A stretch of DNA of 33,877 bases from Gammaproteobacteria bacterium (GCA_011390365.1 JAABSM010000042.1:1-33877); one strand, 5' to 3'. Numbered from the stretch's first letter, positions 22,953-31,178 are shown. Program-made: numbers and translations. The notes: generated from the sequence alone by a model not told the origin.

Positions 22953-23008
22953 CATCTATTGGCGCTCCCGCGCCGCGAGGGAGAATTCTCGCCTTCCTGA
23001 TTCAAGCA

Positions 23009-23032
23009 TTCGCGCGTCAAGCCGCGCGCTCC
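23009..23032 (+). repeat. 24-nt palindromic repeat, copy 2, covering the phhB stop codon
   Basis: Arms CGCGCG/CGCGCG enclose TCAAGC. Relative to copy 1 (6354-6377), one arm base pair has changed on both sides, so pairing is kept. It contains the phhB stop codon at 23017-23019. Confidence 0.6.
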
Positions 23033-23313
23033 ATCGCCTCCGCCAGGGCGAAATCCCGCTCCGAGATGCCCTCCACGTCGTGGGAGGAGAGGTCCACCAC
23101 CACCTTGTTGTAGACATTGAACCATTCCGGATGGTGGCCGGCCTTCTCCGCCGCCAGCGCGCAGCGGGTCATGAAGGCGAAGGCTTCGGTGAAGTCGCCG
23201 AACTTGAATGCCTTGTGCAGTTTGCCCTGATCAACGGACCAGGGGGATCCGGTTGTCCCGTTCAGCTTCGCCAGGCGTTGCTGGATGGCGGTTTCATCGA
23301 GTCGATCACTCAT
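23017..23313 (-). CDS. phhB: Pterin-4a-carbinolamine dehydratase
   Basis: This 98-residue enzyme dehydrates 4a-hydroxytetrahydropterin, recycling the pterin cofactor; in bacteria it also accompanies pterin and molybdopterin metabolism. The signature [20 protein letters not shown] starts at residue 60, with catalytic His60, His61 and His78 and Trp64, followed by the downstream Asp87. Length is typical (about 95-110). The ATG at 23313 follows GGAGG with a few bases between. No phenylalanine hydroxylase is nearby. The final residues (ERAA, stop) are encoded in a 24-nt palindromic repeat, suggesting the C-terminus was reset by repeat insertion. Confidence 0.94.
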   Translation of the reverse strand: MSDRLDETAIQQRLAKLNGTTGSPWSVDQGKLHKAFKFGDFTEAFAFMTRCALAAEKAGHHPEWFNVYNKVVVDLSSHDVEGISERDFALAEAMERAA

Positions 23314-23376
23314 TTTTCCTCCTTTCGCGAGTCGCGGATAAATTCTTTATGTGCTCCGTCGCTGCGTGACTATCCT

Positions 23377-23395
23377 GCCTCAAGCCTCAAGCCTC
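23377..23395. repeat. Short heptamer repeat (GAGGCTT) at the end of the persulfide dioxygenase gene
   Basis: On the minus strand about 2.7 units of GAGGCTT lie across the stop codon of the 23387-24130 gene; TGA is formed inside the repeat. It is too short to be convincing alone, but matches the pattern of the longer arrays. Confidence 0.5.
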
Positions 23396-24130
23396 CCGAC
23401 AAGGCCCCCGGTACTCCTCCGGGGTGTTATCCGGGCACAGTCCGCACTCCCGATTGCCGGGAACCGCGAAGTCGATCTTGCGCGGATAGGGCAGGTCCAT
23501 GGTCTCCATGATCTTCACGAACTCCTCCTGGGGGCGGTTGTTGCCCAGGCGCGGGTTGCGCGCCTTCTCCTGGGCGATGGTGGTGACGAAGCGCCCCTCG
23601 TAGTCGTGACAGGGGTAGACCAGGGTGTCGTCGGGCAGGCTGAAGAACTTGTCGTGAATGCTGCGGTAGAGGGTGGCGGCGTCGCCGGACTGAAAGTCGG
23701 TGCGTCCGCAGGATTCGATCAGCAGCGCGTCGCCGCTGAACAGCATCTTGTGGGTGCCATTATCGACCAGATAGGCGTGGTGATGGTCGGTATGCCCTGG
23801 CGTGAAGAGGGGGTAAATCTCGATATTGCCGACATGGAAGCTCTCCCCCTCCCGCAGGCCGATGTCGGCGCACGACAGGCGATCCAGATCCGGCCAGGCG
23901 ATGCGGCTGCCGGTGCGCTCCCGCAAGCGCCGCGCGCCGGTCAGGTGATCGGCGTGGACATGGGTGTCGATGGTGAAGTCCAGCTCCAGCCCCATCTCCT
24001 GTAACACCTTGAGATCCCGATCCACCGTATCCAGCACCGGATCGATCAGCGCGGTGATGCCGGTCTCGGGACAGGAGAGCAGATAGGTGTAGGTGCTGGA
24101 GTCCGGTTCGATGAGTTGTCGGAAGATCAT
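23387..24130 (-). CDS. ETHE1-type persulfide dioxygenase (metallo-beta-lactamase fold)
   Basis: This 247-residue iron enzyme oxidises glutathione persulfide to sulfite, detoxifying or using sulfide-derived sulfur. The metallo-beta-lactamase motif THVHADHLTG begins at residue 56 (His57, His59, Asp61, His62). The iron ligands His57, His113 (TPGHTDHH) and Asp134 (FSGDALLI) are present. The GRTDFQSG segment at 142-149 is diagnostic of the ETHE1 group and separates it from glyoxalase II. Length fits bacterial members (about 245). The ATG at 24130 is chosen because the protein then starts MIFRQLIEPDSSTYTYLL as in the family; upstream codons are dissimilar. It fits the sulfur-oxidising theme of the sulfur globule gene. 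The stop codon lies in a short heptamer repeat. Confidence 0.93.
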   Translation of the reverse strand: MIFRQLIEPDSSTYTYLLSCPETGITALIDPVLDTVDRDLKVLQEMGLELDFTIDTHVHADHLTGARRLRERTGSRIAWPDLDRLSCADIGLREGESFHVGNIEIYPLFTPGHTDHHHAYLVDNGTHKMLFSGDALLIESCGRTDFQSGDAATLYRSIHDKFFSLPDDTLVYPCHDYEGRFVTTIAQEKARNPRLGNNRPQEEFVKIMETMDLPYPRKIDFAVPGNRECGLCPDNTPEEYRGPCREA

Positions 24131-24370
24131 GGTGCTTGCCCCGCTTGACGTGTTTGCCCGTATTACCCGCAAACTCAGGGCGGGGACGAGACTTTCAAGG
24201 GGGTGGAGTGTCGATTCGGCATGCGTCACGCGATTGATGACCGTCATCCTGACATCGGGGGGACGAGAGTCACAACCAGCGGAGTCGGTAGCTTGCAACC
24301 TGCGCGGGATCGTCTACCATGCCATGAAACGGAGTAGGGAATAATCCGGAAACAAGGCGGTGGATAAAGC

Positions 24371-24787
24371 ATGGAAGTGATCGATCAACACTATCTTGAT
24401 GCGGTTGGCGCGCACATCGCCGGCTGTATCGCCGAACTGGACGCCGTCTCGGAGCGGGCCGGGGAGCTTTCGCAACTGGAGCGGCGGGGCGTGGAGCGGC
24501 TGCTCCAGCTGGTGGTGGAGTCGGCGATCGGGCTCGCCAAGCAGTGGTGCCATGCCCGCCGCGGGGTGACGCCCGGCGACGCCTATCTTAGTTTCGCCAT
24601 CCTGCGGGCGCAAGGGGTGATCTCGGAAGATGAGGAGCGGCAGTGGCGCAAGGCGATCGGCCTGCGCAACCTGTTGGCCCTCGATTACCTCAACATCGAC
24701 TCCCGGGTCATACCCGGCGTCCTGCAACGGCGAGAGTATCGCATCGCCCAGGAGCTGTTCCGCAAGGTTCGGGAAGGGCAGGCGTGA
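24371..24787 (+). CDS. HepT-like (DUF86) protein with altered active site
   Basis: The 138-residue, all-helical protein resembles HepT, the RNase toxin of the MntA-HepT toxin-antitoxin systems. Typical features are the LERRGVERLLQLVVESAI helix and the GLRNLLALDYLNID segment (97-110). Active HepT proteins have R-N-x3-H-(D/E)-Y. Here Arg99 and Asn100 are kept, Tyr106 is kept, but residue 104 is Leu instead of His. CTC for Leu differs from CAC for His by one base. No nucleotidyltransferase antitoxin (MntA) lies next to it, since the 240 bp upstream hold no gene. It is probably an inactive remnant or a repurposed RNA-binding protein. Clean reading frame and normal length argue against a dead gene. 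Confidence 0.8.
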   Translation: MEVIDQHYLDAVGAHIAGCIAELDAVSERAGELSQLERRGVERLLQLVVESAIGLAKQWCHARRGVTPGDAYLSFAILRAQGVISEDEERQWRKAIGLRNLLALDYLNIDSRVIPGVLQRREYRIAQELFRKVREGQA

Positions 24788-24793
24788 CAGGGT

Positions 24794-24961
24794 CTATTGC
24801 TTGGGATCCTTCATCAACAGCGCGATGCCAGTGGCCGCCAGCGCCACCCACAGTACCATGGCGGCGGGCCCCATGATCTCCCAGGCGCGGCCCATGAAGA
24901 GCAGCAGCACCAGCGCGATGGCGAGGATGGCGTTGCCGAGTACGAAAGGATTGTTGTTCAT
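24794..24961 (-). CDS. Small membrane protein, 55 residues
   Basis: I do not recognise a named family. The product starts MNNNPFVLGNAILAIALVLL and has two hydrophobic helices (about residues 7-24 and 31-50) joined by GRAWEIMG, ending LLMKDPKQ. It is probably an inner-membrane protein with both ends on the same side. The ATG at 24961 has AAGGG about ten bases upstream. It converges with the HepT-like gene, its stop lying seven bases after that stop. The regular pattern of hydrophobic and charged residues supports translation. Confidence 0.65.
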   Translation of the reverse strand: MNNNPFVLGNAILAIALVLLLFMGRAWEIMGPAAMVLWVALAATGIALLMKDPKQ

Positions 24962-24992
24962 GGTGCAATGCCCTTATTTAGGCCATTCGGAA

Positions 24993-25193
24993 TACACCAC
25001 AGAGAGCACAGAGGAGAAGTGGGTGTTGGCGACGAAGCAAGGGAGGCCGTAGCTGGCTTCGATCAAGCTCCGGCGTCACGCAAACCGCTCCCATAACGTG
25101 TCGCGGATATAGCTTCGCGGTAACTTTGCTGGCTGCTTGCGTTCGAGTTTCTCCCTCGTCTTTCTCTGTGCGCTCTGTGTTCTCTGTGGTTAT
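24993..25193. repeat. CACAGAG inverted-repeat element, copy 1
   Basis: CCACAGAGAGCACAGAG at 24997-25013 and its inverted counterpart CTCTGTGCGCTCTGTG..CTCTGTGG at 25164-25189 flank about 150 bp of unrelated sequence with no gene. The same pair of ends occurs at 32041-32210 around a different centre. Confidence 0.65.
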
Positions 25194-25205
25194 CGCTTAT
25201 AAGGT

Positions 25206-26414
25206 TTAGCCGTTCTGAAACCGGATCGGCGAGTCGTCCTCGATCACGTTCCACGGCAGGCCATGGTCATTCAGCCGCGCCATGAAGGGATCGGGATCGA
25301 ACTGCTCCATGTTCCACACCCCGGCCCCCTTCCAGGCGCCATCCAGAATCAGCGAAGCGCCGATCATCGCCGGCACGCCGGTGGTGTAGGAGACCGCCTG
25401 GGCGCCTACCTCCAGATGGCACTCGTGGTGGTCGCAGTTGTTCCAGATGAAGACCTGCTTGGGCTTGCCGTCCTTGATGCCGGTAATGTGAACGCCGATG
25501 CTGGTCTTGCCCACATAGCCGATGGAGAGGCTGCCAGGGTCCGGCAGTACCGCCTTGAGGAACTCCAGCGGCACGATCTTCTGGCCCTGAAAATCGATGG
25601 GCTCGATGGAGGTCATGCCGATCCCCTCCAGTACCCGCAGATGGGTCAGATAGGCCTCGCCGAAGGTCATCCAGAAGCGCGCCCGCTTGAGGGTTGGGAA
25701 GTGCTTGACCAGCGACTCCAGCTCCTCGTGGTACATCAGGTAAGAGGCGCGCACGCCAACACCCGGATAGTCCAGATCCTCCCGCACCGACAGCGGCTCC
25801 GTCTCTTTCCACTCGCCGTTCTCCCAGTAGCGCCCGCGCTGGGTGATCTCGCGAATGTTGATCTCGGGATTGAAATTGGTGGCGAAGGCCTGGCCATGGT
25901 CGCCGCCGTTGCAATCGACGATATCCAGGGTGTGGATCTCGTCGAAGTAGTGCTTGGCCGCGTAGGCGGTGTAGACGTTGGTCACGCCGGGATCGAAGCC
26001 GGAACCCAACAGCGCCATCACGCCTTTTTCCTTATAGCGCTCCTGATAGGCCCACTGCCAGGAGTACTCGAACTTGGCCACATCCTTGGGCTCGTAGTTG
26101 GCGGTGTCGAGGTAATCCACCCCCGTCTCCAGGCAGGCGTCCATGATCGGCAGGTCCTGATAGGGCAGCGCCACGTTCACCACCAGATCCGGATTCACCT
26201 TGCGGATCACCGCCGCTACCTGCGCCGCGTCATCCGCATCCACCGCGTGTACGCTGGTGATCCGCTCGCCGATCTCCTGCCTCAGCGCCTCGCACTTGGC
26301 GACGGTACGGCTGGCCAGGTGGATCTCGTCAAAGAATTGCGGGTTCATGGCGCACTTCTTCACCACCACGTTGCCGACGCCGCCGGCGCCGATAATCAGC
26401 ACATTCTTGCTCAT
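25206..26414 (-). CDS. Carboxynorspermidine/carboxyspermidine dehydrogenase-type protein (saccharopine dehydrogenase family)
   Basis: The 402-residue oxidoreductase starts MSKNVLIIGAGGVGNVVVKK, an NAD(P)-binding GxGGxG fold, followed by IHLASRT.AKCEAL typical of the carboxynorspermidine dehydrogenase group. Later segments (ANYEPKDVAKFEYSWQW; GSGFDPGVTNVYTAYA; HHECHLEVGAQAVSYTTGVP) match the same family. It should join aspartate semialdehyde to a diamine, an alternative route to norspermidine or spermidine. The usual partner, the decarboxylase NspC, is not adjacent. The ATG at 26414 is preceded by GAGGACCAGAG; longer upstream starts add residues without family resemblance. True saccharopine dehydrogenase is the main alternative. 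Confidence 0.87.
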   Translation of the reverse strand: MSKNVLIIGAGGVGNVVVKKCAMNPQFFDEIHLASRTVAKCEALRQEIGERITSVHAVDADDAAQVAAVIRKVNPDLVVNVALPYQDLPIMDACLETGVDYLDTANYEPKDVAKFEYSWQWAYQERYKEKGVMALLGSGFDPGVTNVYTAYAAKHYFDEIHTLDIVDCNGGDHGQAFATNFNPEINIREITQRGRYWENGEWKETEPLSVREDLDYPGVGVRASYLMYHEELESLVKHFPTLKRARFWMTFGEAYLTHLRVLEGIGMTSIEPIDFQGQKIVPLEFLKAVLPDPGSLSIGYVGKTSIGVHITGIKDGKPKQVFIWNNCDHHECHLEVGAQAVSYTTGVPAMIGASLILDGAWKGAGVWNMEQFDPDPFMARLNDHGLPWNVIEDDSPIRFQNG

Positions 26415-26772
26415 CTCTGGTCCTCGAAGGATAGGGTGTTTGATGGGTGCGAAGGGTACTGCAAAAAGCTGTGAGCGGCTAGTTTCGGGGAGTGAATTAT
26501 CATGACATCGTTTCCATGCTCCACGGTTGGAATGCACCCGGGGACGCTCCAGCGTCCCGATCACTCGCCGCTGGAGCGACTGTGGCTACACTCCCACGCT
26601 GGAGCGGTATCATGATATCTCTCACGGAACCACAGAGATGACGGAGGAGGATTTTTCCGTGTGGGCGCGGCTGTCCTAGTGCAGCCGCGCCGAAATATCG
26701 GAAACAACCTCTCAGGCGCAGTCCGCCTAAAGGCGCGATTTACGATATTTCCGGTACTTAGGCGCAGCTGTA
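26415..26772. other. Repeat-filled gap between the dehydrogenase and the gtr cluster
   Basis: No gene is seen. At 26541-26612 the motif CGCTGGAGCG recurs in varied form (GGGACGCT/AGCGTCCC stem; CTCCAGCG and CGCTGGAGCG copies). A CCACAGAG fragment lies near 26630. A MITE-like element fills the right end. Confidence 0.6.
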
Positions 26773-26776
26773 CTAG
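26676..26776. mobile_element. MITE-like element, 101 bp, copy 2
   Basis: Left end CTAGTGCAGCCGCGCC and right end, inverted, CTAGTACAGCTGCGCC form terminal repeats that continue into AAATATCGGAAA-like sequence. It matches copy 1 at 10603-10701 in ends and size. The last bases, ACTAG, contain the stop codon (TAG on the minus strand, 26773-26775) of the adjacent DUF6056-like gene. Confidence 0.65.
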
Positions 26777-28131
26777 CGAGTCGACGTCTCGCGGTAAGAG
26801 ATGGAGTCGACGTCAAAGTAGATCTCCATGCCTCGCATGCCATCCTGAATGCGCAGGGTGTCGTCGCCCCAGATCAGCCTGGAGCGTTTGGTTTGGTAGG
26901 GGGTGATTTGCACATGCCGGATGCCCCGATCGCGTTGCTCGATGATCGAGGCGGAGCGGGCGTTGAACTCCTGGCGAAAGAATCGATACTGATCAAGTAG
27001 CGTTACGCCGTAGTACAGGTTGACCAGCAGCGCCGGGGGCATGATCAGCCAGACCGGCGATAGCGACGGCGAGCGGTCGAGCCAGTAGCGAAGCAGGGTC
27101 ACGGTGGCGATGATCATCAGGCAGGCCGGTGCGAACAGTAGCTTGTCGGCCTGGATCGGCGATACCACCAGCAGCATGACCATCAAGTGGGCAAGGCCAA
27201 TGGCCGCAAGCGCGGCGGCGAGGGCCTGACGCAGCGGTTGGCGTTGGTCGGGAGCGCCAGCGCTGGAGCGTCGCCAATGGATGATGGTGATGACCAGCAG
27301 TGCGAGCAGCATCGGTACAAGCCAGCCGGTGCTCTCCCAGAATCGTATCCATAACTCAGGGATGTTGGAGAACTTGTCCAGCAGGCCTTCAAAGATATTC
27401 GCGCCCTTGCCATCATATCGCTTGCCTTGCCCCGGCGCGAAGAAGAGCAACAGATAACCGATGAACAGCCCGCTGACGCCATGGACATGCCAGGCGCGCA
27501 GGGTTCCCCGAATCCGTTTGCGGATCAGCAGCAGGGTCAGCCCGAACAGTACCGCCGGCACCGTGTGCTCGTTGGTCATGCCGGCGACAATGCCGAAAAA
27601 GAGGAGGAGGACGCGAGTGGGCGGACGGGTGAAGAATGGCTCTCGCTCCGGGAGCGGCTGGATGTAGGGCAGGGTAAAGATCAGCAGGATCGAGAACGCT
27701 GTAACGTAGTTGGTGGTGATCGAATTGTAGAAATAGAGGCTGCCGATGCTCGGCAGGGTCATCCAGCAGATCGCGAAGAGCAGTATCGTCAGCGCCAGAT
27801 CCCGGATTGCGTGCAGGCGCGGCGGTCTGCGCAAGATGATCACCAGCAACAGCCATTGAAGCAACAATACCGAGGCGGTGCTGATGAGGATGTCGTGCCA
27901 ACGGCCGTTGTAGCTGACGTTGGCAAGGACCTCGCCAATCCTGGGGTTTACGGTCAGGTAGTTGCGAATGTAGAAATTGAGCAGACTCTTCTTGCCCACC
28001 AGCGACTGGTACCAGCCATCGGCGTAGATCGGGTCGAGCCAGTTGATACGCGCCAGCAGTAGCGCGGAGGCACTCCAGAAGAGCAGGGTCATAAAGATGA
28101 CGAGTGAACGGGGGTTCATGACGTGGTGCAT
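26773..28131 (-). CDS. DUF6056-like multi-pass membrane protein, probable Gtr-type glycosyltransferase
   Basis: The product (about 452 residues) has roughly ten membrane helices. A first periplasmic loop after helix 1 carries acidic residues (INWLDPIYADGW), as in GT-C glycosyltransferases, where such residues act in catalysis. Further landmarks are SLYFYNSITTNYVTAF and GMTNEHTVPAVLFGL, both typical of DUF6056. Beyond the last helix is a 70-residue soluble tail. It follows gtrB and gtrA on the same strand, the position held by the specific glucosyltransferase in phage-type O-antigen gtr clusters. It should therefore transfer the lipid-linked sugar to a surface glycan. Start is uncertain: ATGs at 28131 and 28119 are possible, the former within 20 bp of the gtrA stop. 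The stop codon is inside a MITE-like element. Confidence 0.82.
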   Translation of the reverse strand: MHHVMNPRSLVIFMTLLFWSASALLLARINWLDPIYADGWYQSLVGKKSLLNFYIRNYLTVNPRIGEVLANVSYNGRWHDILISTASVLLLQWLLLVIILRRPPRLHAIRDLALTILLFAICWMTLPSIGSLYFYNSITTNYVTAFSILLIFTLPYIQPLPEREPFFTRPPTRVLLLFFGIVAGMTNEHTVPAVLFGLTLLLIRKRIRGTLRAWHVHGVSGLFIGYLLLFFAPGQGKRYDGKGANIFEGLLDKFSNIPELWIRFWESTGWLVPMLLALLVITIIHWRRSSAGAPDQRQPLRQALAAALAAIGLAHLMVMLLVVSPIQADKLLFAPACLMIIATVTLLRYWLDRSPSLSPVWLIMPPALLVNLYYGVTLLDQYRFFRQEFNARSASIIEQRDRGIRHVQITPYQTKRSRLIWGDDTLRIQDGMRGMEIYFDVDSISYRETSTR

Positions 28132-28150
28132 TTCGGTGGTCGAATGTGGG

Positions 28151-28552
28151 TTAGCGGTGCTTGAAGGTCCATAGCACATGGAGAGAGAAGTTGTTGGCCG
28201 TGACCAGCACGATCGCCACGCAGTTGGCGAGGATGTAGTGGATTCCCAGGCGGTTGACCAATAGCTCCATGGCGCCGAGATTCAGGCTCAGGCCGGCCAG
28301 GGTGACAAGGGTGAAACGCATGAAGGAGTCGATGACCGGGGTCCTGGCGCGAAAGGCGAAGAGGTAGTTGAGGGAGAAGGAGACCGCCAGCGACGCGCAA
28401 AACGCCAATGCCGTGGCGGGCAGGATGGGGGCGGAGAATAGCTCGACCAGCAGGATCAGGGCGATGAAGTGGGTGGCGGTGCTGATGACGCCGACCACCA
28501 GATAACGGCTCAGGCGATTGTCGAAACGCTGGATAAGACTGCCCTGGCTCAT
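28151..28552 (-). CDS. GtrA-family membrane protein (probable lipid-linked sugar flippase)
   Basis: The 133-residue protein has four predicted membrane helices (about residues 15-37, 42-64, 78-99 and 105-127). The GtrA pattern is RYLVVGVISTATHFIALILL at the start, LNYLFAFRAR in the middle and a closing NNFSLHVLWTFKHR. In gtr systems GtrA is thought to flip undecaprenyl-phosphate-glucose to the periplasm. It lies nine bases after gtrB and 19 before the DUF6056-like gene, so the three form an operon. Confidence 0.92.
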   Translation of the reverse strand: MSQGSLIQRFDNRLSRYLVVGVISTATHFIALILLVELFSAPILPATALAFCASLAVSFSLNYLFAFRARTPVIDSFMRFTLVTLAGLSLNLGAMELLVNRLGIHYILANCVAIVLVTANNFSLHVLWTFKHR

Positions 28553-28561
28553 GATCCGAGC

Positions 28562-29551
28562 TTAGCGCCCTTGGCCGCGACCCAGGTCGCCGAGACGTTG
28601 ATCGATCAGGTAACGGGGGCGGCCCTTGATCTCTTCGTAGATGCGGGAGATGTATTCGCCGATGATGGTCAGGCCGAACATCAGGGTCGCGCCGATCAGC
28701 AGGATGAGGATGATCACCGTGGTGAAGCCGCTCACCGCGTGGCCGGAGAAATAGTTGAAGAGGGTCTGGATCCCCAGCGCCAACGCGAACAGGCCGAAGA
28801 TCACTCCAGTCAGGGCGATCAGCCGCAGCGGCGCGGAGGAGAAGGCGGTGATGGCGGATATCGCCAGCCGCGTCAGTTGCCCGCCGCGCCAACCGCTGGC
28901 GCCGTGCAGGCGGACGGGTACCGTGAAGGTGACGCTGGCGCGGGGGAAGCCGATCCATGCGCTCATGCCGCGAAAGAAGAGGTTCTTCTCCGGCATGCGC
29001 AGCCAGGCATCCACCGCCTTGCGGCTGAGCAGCTTCATGTCCGACGCGCCGCGCAGGTCGAAGCCGGCGAGGCGATTGAACAGGGCGTAAAAGCCCCGAG
29101 CGAGGGTTCGCCTGAAGCGTCCCTCCACGCCCCGATCCGCCTTGACCGCCTCGACGATCTCCACCGGCTGCTGACGCCAGGCTTCGATCATCTCTGGAAT
29201 CAGGGTCGGCGGATGCTGCAAGTCGCCATCCATCAGCAACACCAGATCGCCGCTGGCATGCTCAAGACCGGCGGCGATGGCGGACTCCTTGCCGAAGTTG
29301 CGGCTCAGGCGAATCCCCATTACCTTCGGGTCTTCGTCATGCAGTCGCTGAATCGCTTGCCATGTCGCGTCCGCCGAACCGTCGTCGATGAAGAGGATGC
29401 GGTATGGCGCCTCACATCCCGCCAGCGCTTCCGCCACGGTTTGGGCGAAAGGTGGGATATTGGCCTCCTCATTGAATACCGGAACCACGATATCCAGGCG
29501 TCGATAGGTTTTAGGGGCTGCGTCCAAGAATTTTCCGTCGAGGGTGATCAC
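28562..29551 (-). CDS. GtrB-type polyprenyl-phosphate glycosyltransferase
   Basis: The product (about 329 residues) is a family 2 glycosyltransferase of the dolichyl-phosphate mannose synthase type with two C-terminal membrane helices (about 232-262 and 268-300). The catalytic core shows DIVVPVFNEEANIP, LFIDDGSADATW, the metal-binding DGD at 108-110 (LLMDGDLQHPP), and LSRNFGKESAIAAGL. GtrB enzymes attach glucose (or another sugar) to undecaprenyl phosphate. The start is uncertain: GTG at 29551 is used here, but a TTG eight codons in has a better GGA site. First gene of the gtr-like operon, divergent from glyA. Confidence 0.93.
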   Translation of the reverse strand: MITLDGKFLDAAPKTYRRLDIVVPVFNEEANIPPFAQTVAEALAGCEAPYRILFIDDGSADATWQAIQRLHDEDPKVMGIRLSRNFGKESAIAAGLEHASGDLVLLMDGDLQHPPTLIPEMIEAWRQQPVEIVEAVKADRGVEGRFRRTLARGFYALFNRLAGFDLRGASDMKLLSRKAVDAWLRMPEKNLFFRGMSAWIGFPRASVTFTVPVRLHGASGWRGGQLTRLAISAITAFSSAPLRLIALTGVIFGLFALALGIQTLFNYFSGHAVSGFTTVIILILLIGATLMFGLTIIGEYISRIYEEIKGRPRYLIDQRLGDLGRGQGR

Positions 29552-29782
29552 CAAGAGAGCGGCAAGGTTACTGGAAATCTCTACGGGTCGCCAGCCTGCG
29601 CCGCTATTGCCTTGAGGCGACTCCCGGCATTTTTCGCTGGATCACCGCGCCGGGTTCGGCCTTCGAGTGTCATATGCTGATCCGGTCGGCGATCCAGCGA
29701 GCGGTGAAAAATCGCCCCGAACCACTCGCAAATTTGCTAGAATTCCCCGTTTTCTCATTTCGTGACGGAGAGGGCAGGGCCC

Positions 29783-31036
29783 ATGTTCAGCAAAGAGATA
29801 CGCATTGAAGGGTATGACGACGAGATCTGGGCGGCGATTCAGGCCGAGGAGCAGCGGCAGGAGGAGCATGTCGAGCTGATCGCGTCGGAGAACTACACCA
29901 GCCCGCGGGTGATGCAGGCCCAGGGCTCGGTGCTCACCAACAAGTACGCCGAGGGCTATCCCGGCAAGCGCTACTACGGCGGTTGCGAGCATGTCGACGT
30001 GGCCGAGCAACTGGCCATTGATCGCGCCAAGGAGCTGTTCGGCGCGGACTATGCGAACGTCCAGCCCCACTCCGGTTCCCAGGCCAACGCCGCCGTCTAC
30101 ATGGCGCTGTGCGAGCCGGGCGACACGGTGCTGGGGATGTCCCTGGCCCACGGCGGCCATCTTACCCACGGCGCCAAGCCCAACTTCTCGGGCAAGCTCT
30201 ACAATGCGGTGCAGTACGGCCTCAACCCGGAGACCGGCGAGATCGACTATGAGGAGGTCGAGCGCCTGGCCCGTGAGCACAAGCCGAAGATGATCATCGC
30301 CGGCTTCTCCGCCTATTCGCGGGTGGTGGATTGGCAGCGTTTTCGCGACATCGCCGACGCGGTGGGGGCCTATCTGTTCGTGGACATGGCCCATGTCGCC
30401 GGCCTGATCGCCGCCGGTCACTACCCCAGCCCGGTCAAGATCGCCGACGTCACCACCACCACCACCCACAAGACCTTGCGCGGTCCCCGCGGCGGGCTGA
30501 TCCTCGCCAGGGAGAACGAGGCGGTGACCAAGAAGCTGAATTCGCTGGTCTTCCCCGGCACCCAGGGCGGCCCGCTGATGCATGTCATCGCCGCCAAGGC
30601 GGTGGCCTTCAAGGAGGCGATGGAGCCGGAGTTCAAGGACTATCAGGGGCAGGTGCTGGAGAATGCCCGCGCCATGGCCAAGGTGTTCATCGAGCGGGGC
30701 TACGACGTGGTCTCGGGCGGCACCGACGACCATCTGTTTCTGGTCAGTTTCATCAAGGCTGGGCTCACCGGCAAGGATGTGGACGCCTGGCTGGGCGCGG
30801 CCAACATCACCGTCAACAAGAACGCGGTGCCCAACGATCCCCAGTCGCCCTTCGTTACCAGCGGCATTCGCATCGGCACCCCGGCCATCACCACCCGCGG
30901 TTTCGGCATCGCCGAGGCGACCGAGCTGGCGGGCTGGATGTGCGACGTGATCGATGGGCGCGGGGATGACAAGGTCATCGCCGATGCGAAGGGCAAGATC
31001 CTCAATCTCTGCGCCCGGTTTCCCGTCTACAAATGA
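29783..31036 (+). CDS. glyA: Serine hydroxymethyltransferase
   Basis: GlyA converts serine and tetrahydrofolate to glycine and methylene-tetrahydrofolate. The 417-residue product is the same length as the E. coli enzyme. Pyridoxal phosphate is bound by Lys230 in [25 protein letters not shown] (31-40), [15 protein letters not shown] (53-67) and [16 protein letters not shown] (200-215) are family hallmarks. The ATG at 29783 follows GGAGAGGGCAGGG. The upstream gap has a GCTAGAATTCCCC motif that could be the -10 region. metF, which uses the methylene-tetrahydrofolate made here, is next, after a REPIN-like repeat. Confidence 0.98.
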   Translation: MFSKEIRIEGYDDEIWAAIQAEEQRQEEHVELIASENYTSPRVMQAQGSVLTNKYAEGYPGKRYYGGCEHVDVAEQLAIDRAKELFGADYANVQPHSGSQANAAVYMALCEPGDTVLGMSLAHGGHLTHGAKPNFSGKLYNAVQYGLNPETGEIDYEEVERLAREHKPKMIIAGFSAYSRVVDWQRFRDIADAVGAYLFVDMAHVAGLIAAGHYPSPVKIADVTTTTTHKTLRGPRGGLILARENEAVTKKLNSLVFPGTQGGPLMHVIAAKAVAFKEAMEPEFKDYQGQVLENARAMAKVFIERGYDVVSGGTDDHLFLVSFIKAGLTGKDVDAWLGAANITVNKNAVPNDPQSPFVTSGIRIGTPAITTRGFGIAEATELAGWMCDVIDGRGDDKVIADAKGKILNLCARFPVYK

Positions 31037-31045
31037 CCCGATACA

Positions 31046-31118
31046 GTGGGAGCGGATTGCATCCGCGATTGACGAGCGGCTATCAGGCGCTGCTGTCGCG
31101 GTTGCAAACCGCTCCCAC
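31046..31118. repeat. REPIN-like inverted pair of REP sequences
   Basis: GTGGGAGCGGATTGCA (31046 on) and the complement of a closely similar 23-mer (31096-31118) face each other across 27 bases; 21 of 23 positions agree. The GTGGGAGCGG start resembles REP sequences known from Pseudomonas. It is placed between glyA and metF. Confidence 0.75.
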
Positions 31119-31178
31119 GGGGCATCGCTAATGTCTAATGACGACCACTTGAATCTTTGTTTTTGATCTCCGCTCCCC

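Noticed and set aside
29630-29714. Imperfect inverted repeat upstream of glyA
   Set aside because: Segments of GATCCAGCG and flanking A/T runs pair only with a six-base insertion in one arm. It is too irregular to call a terminator or riboswitch.
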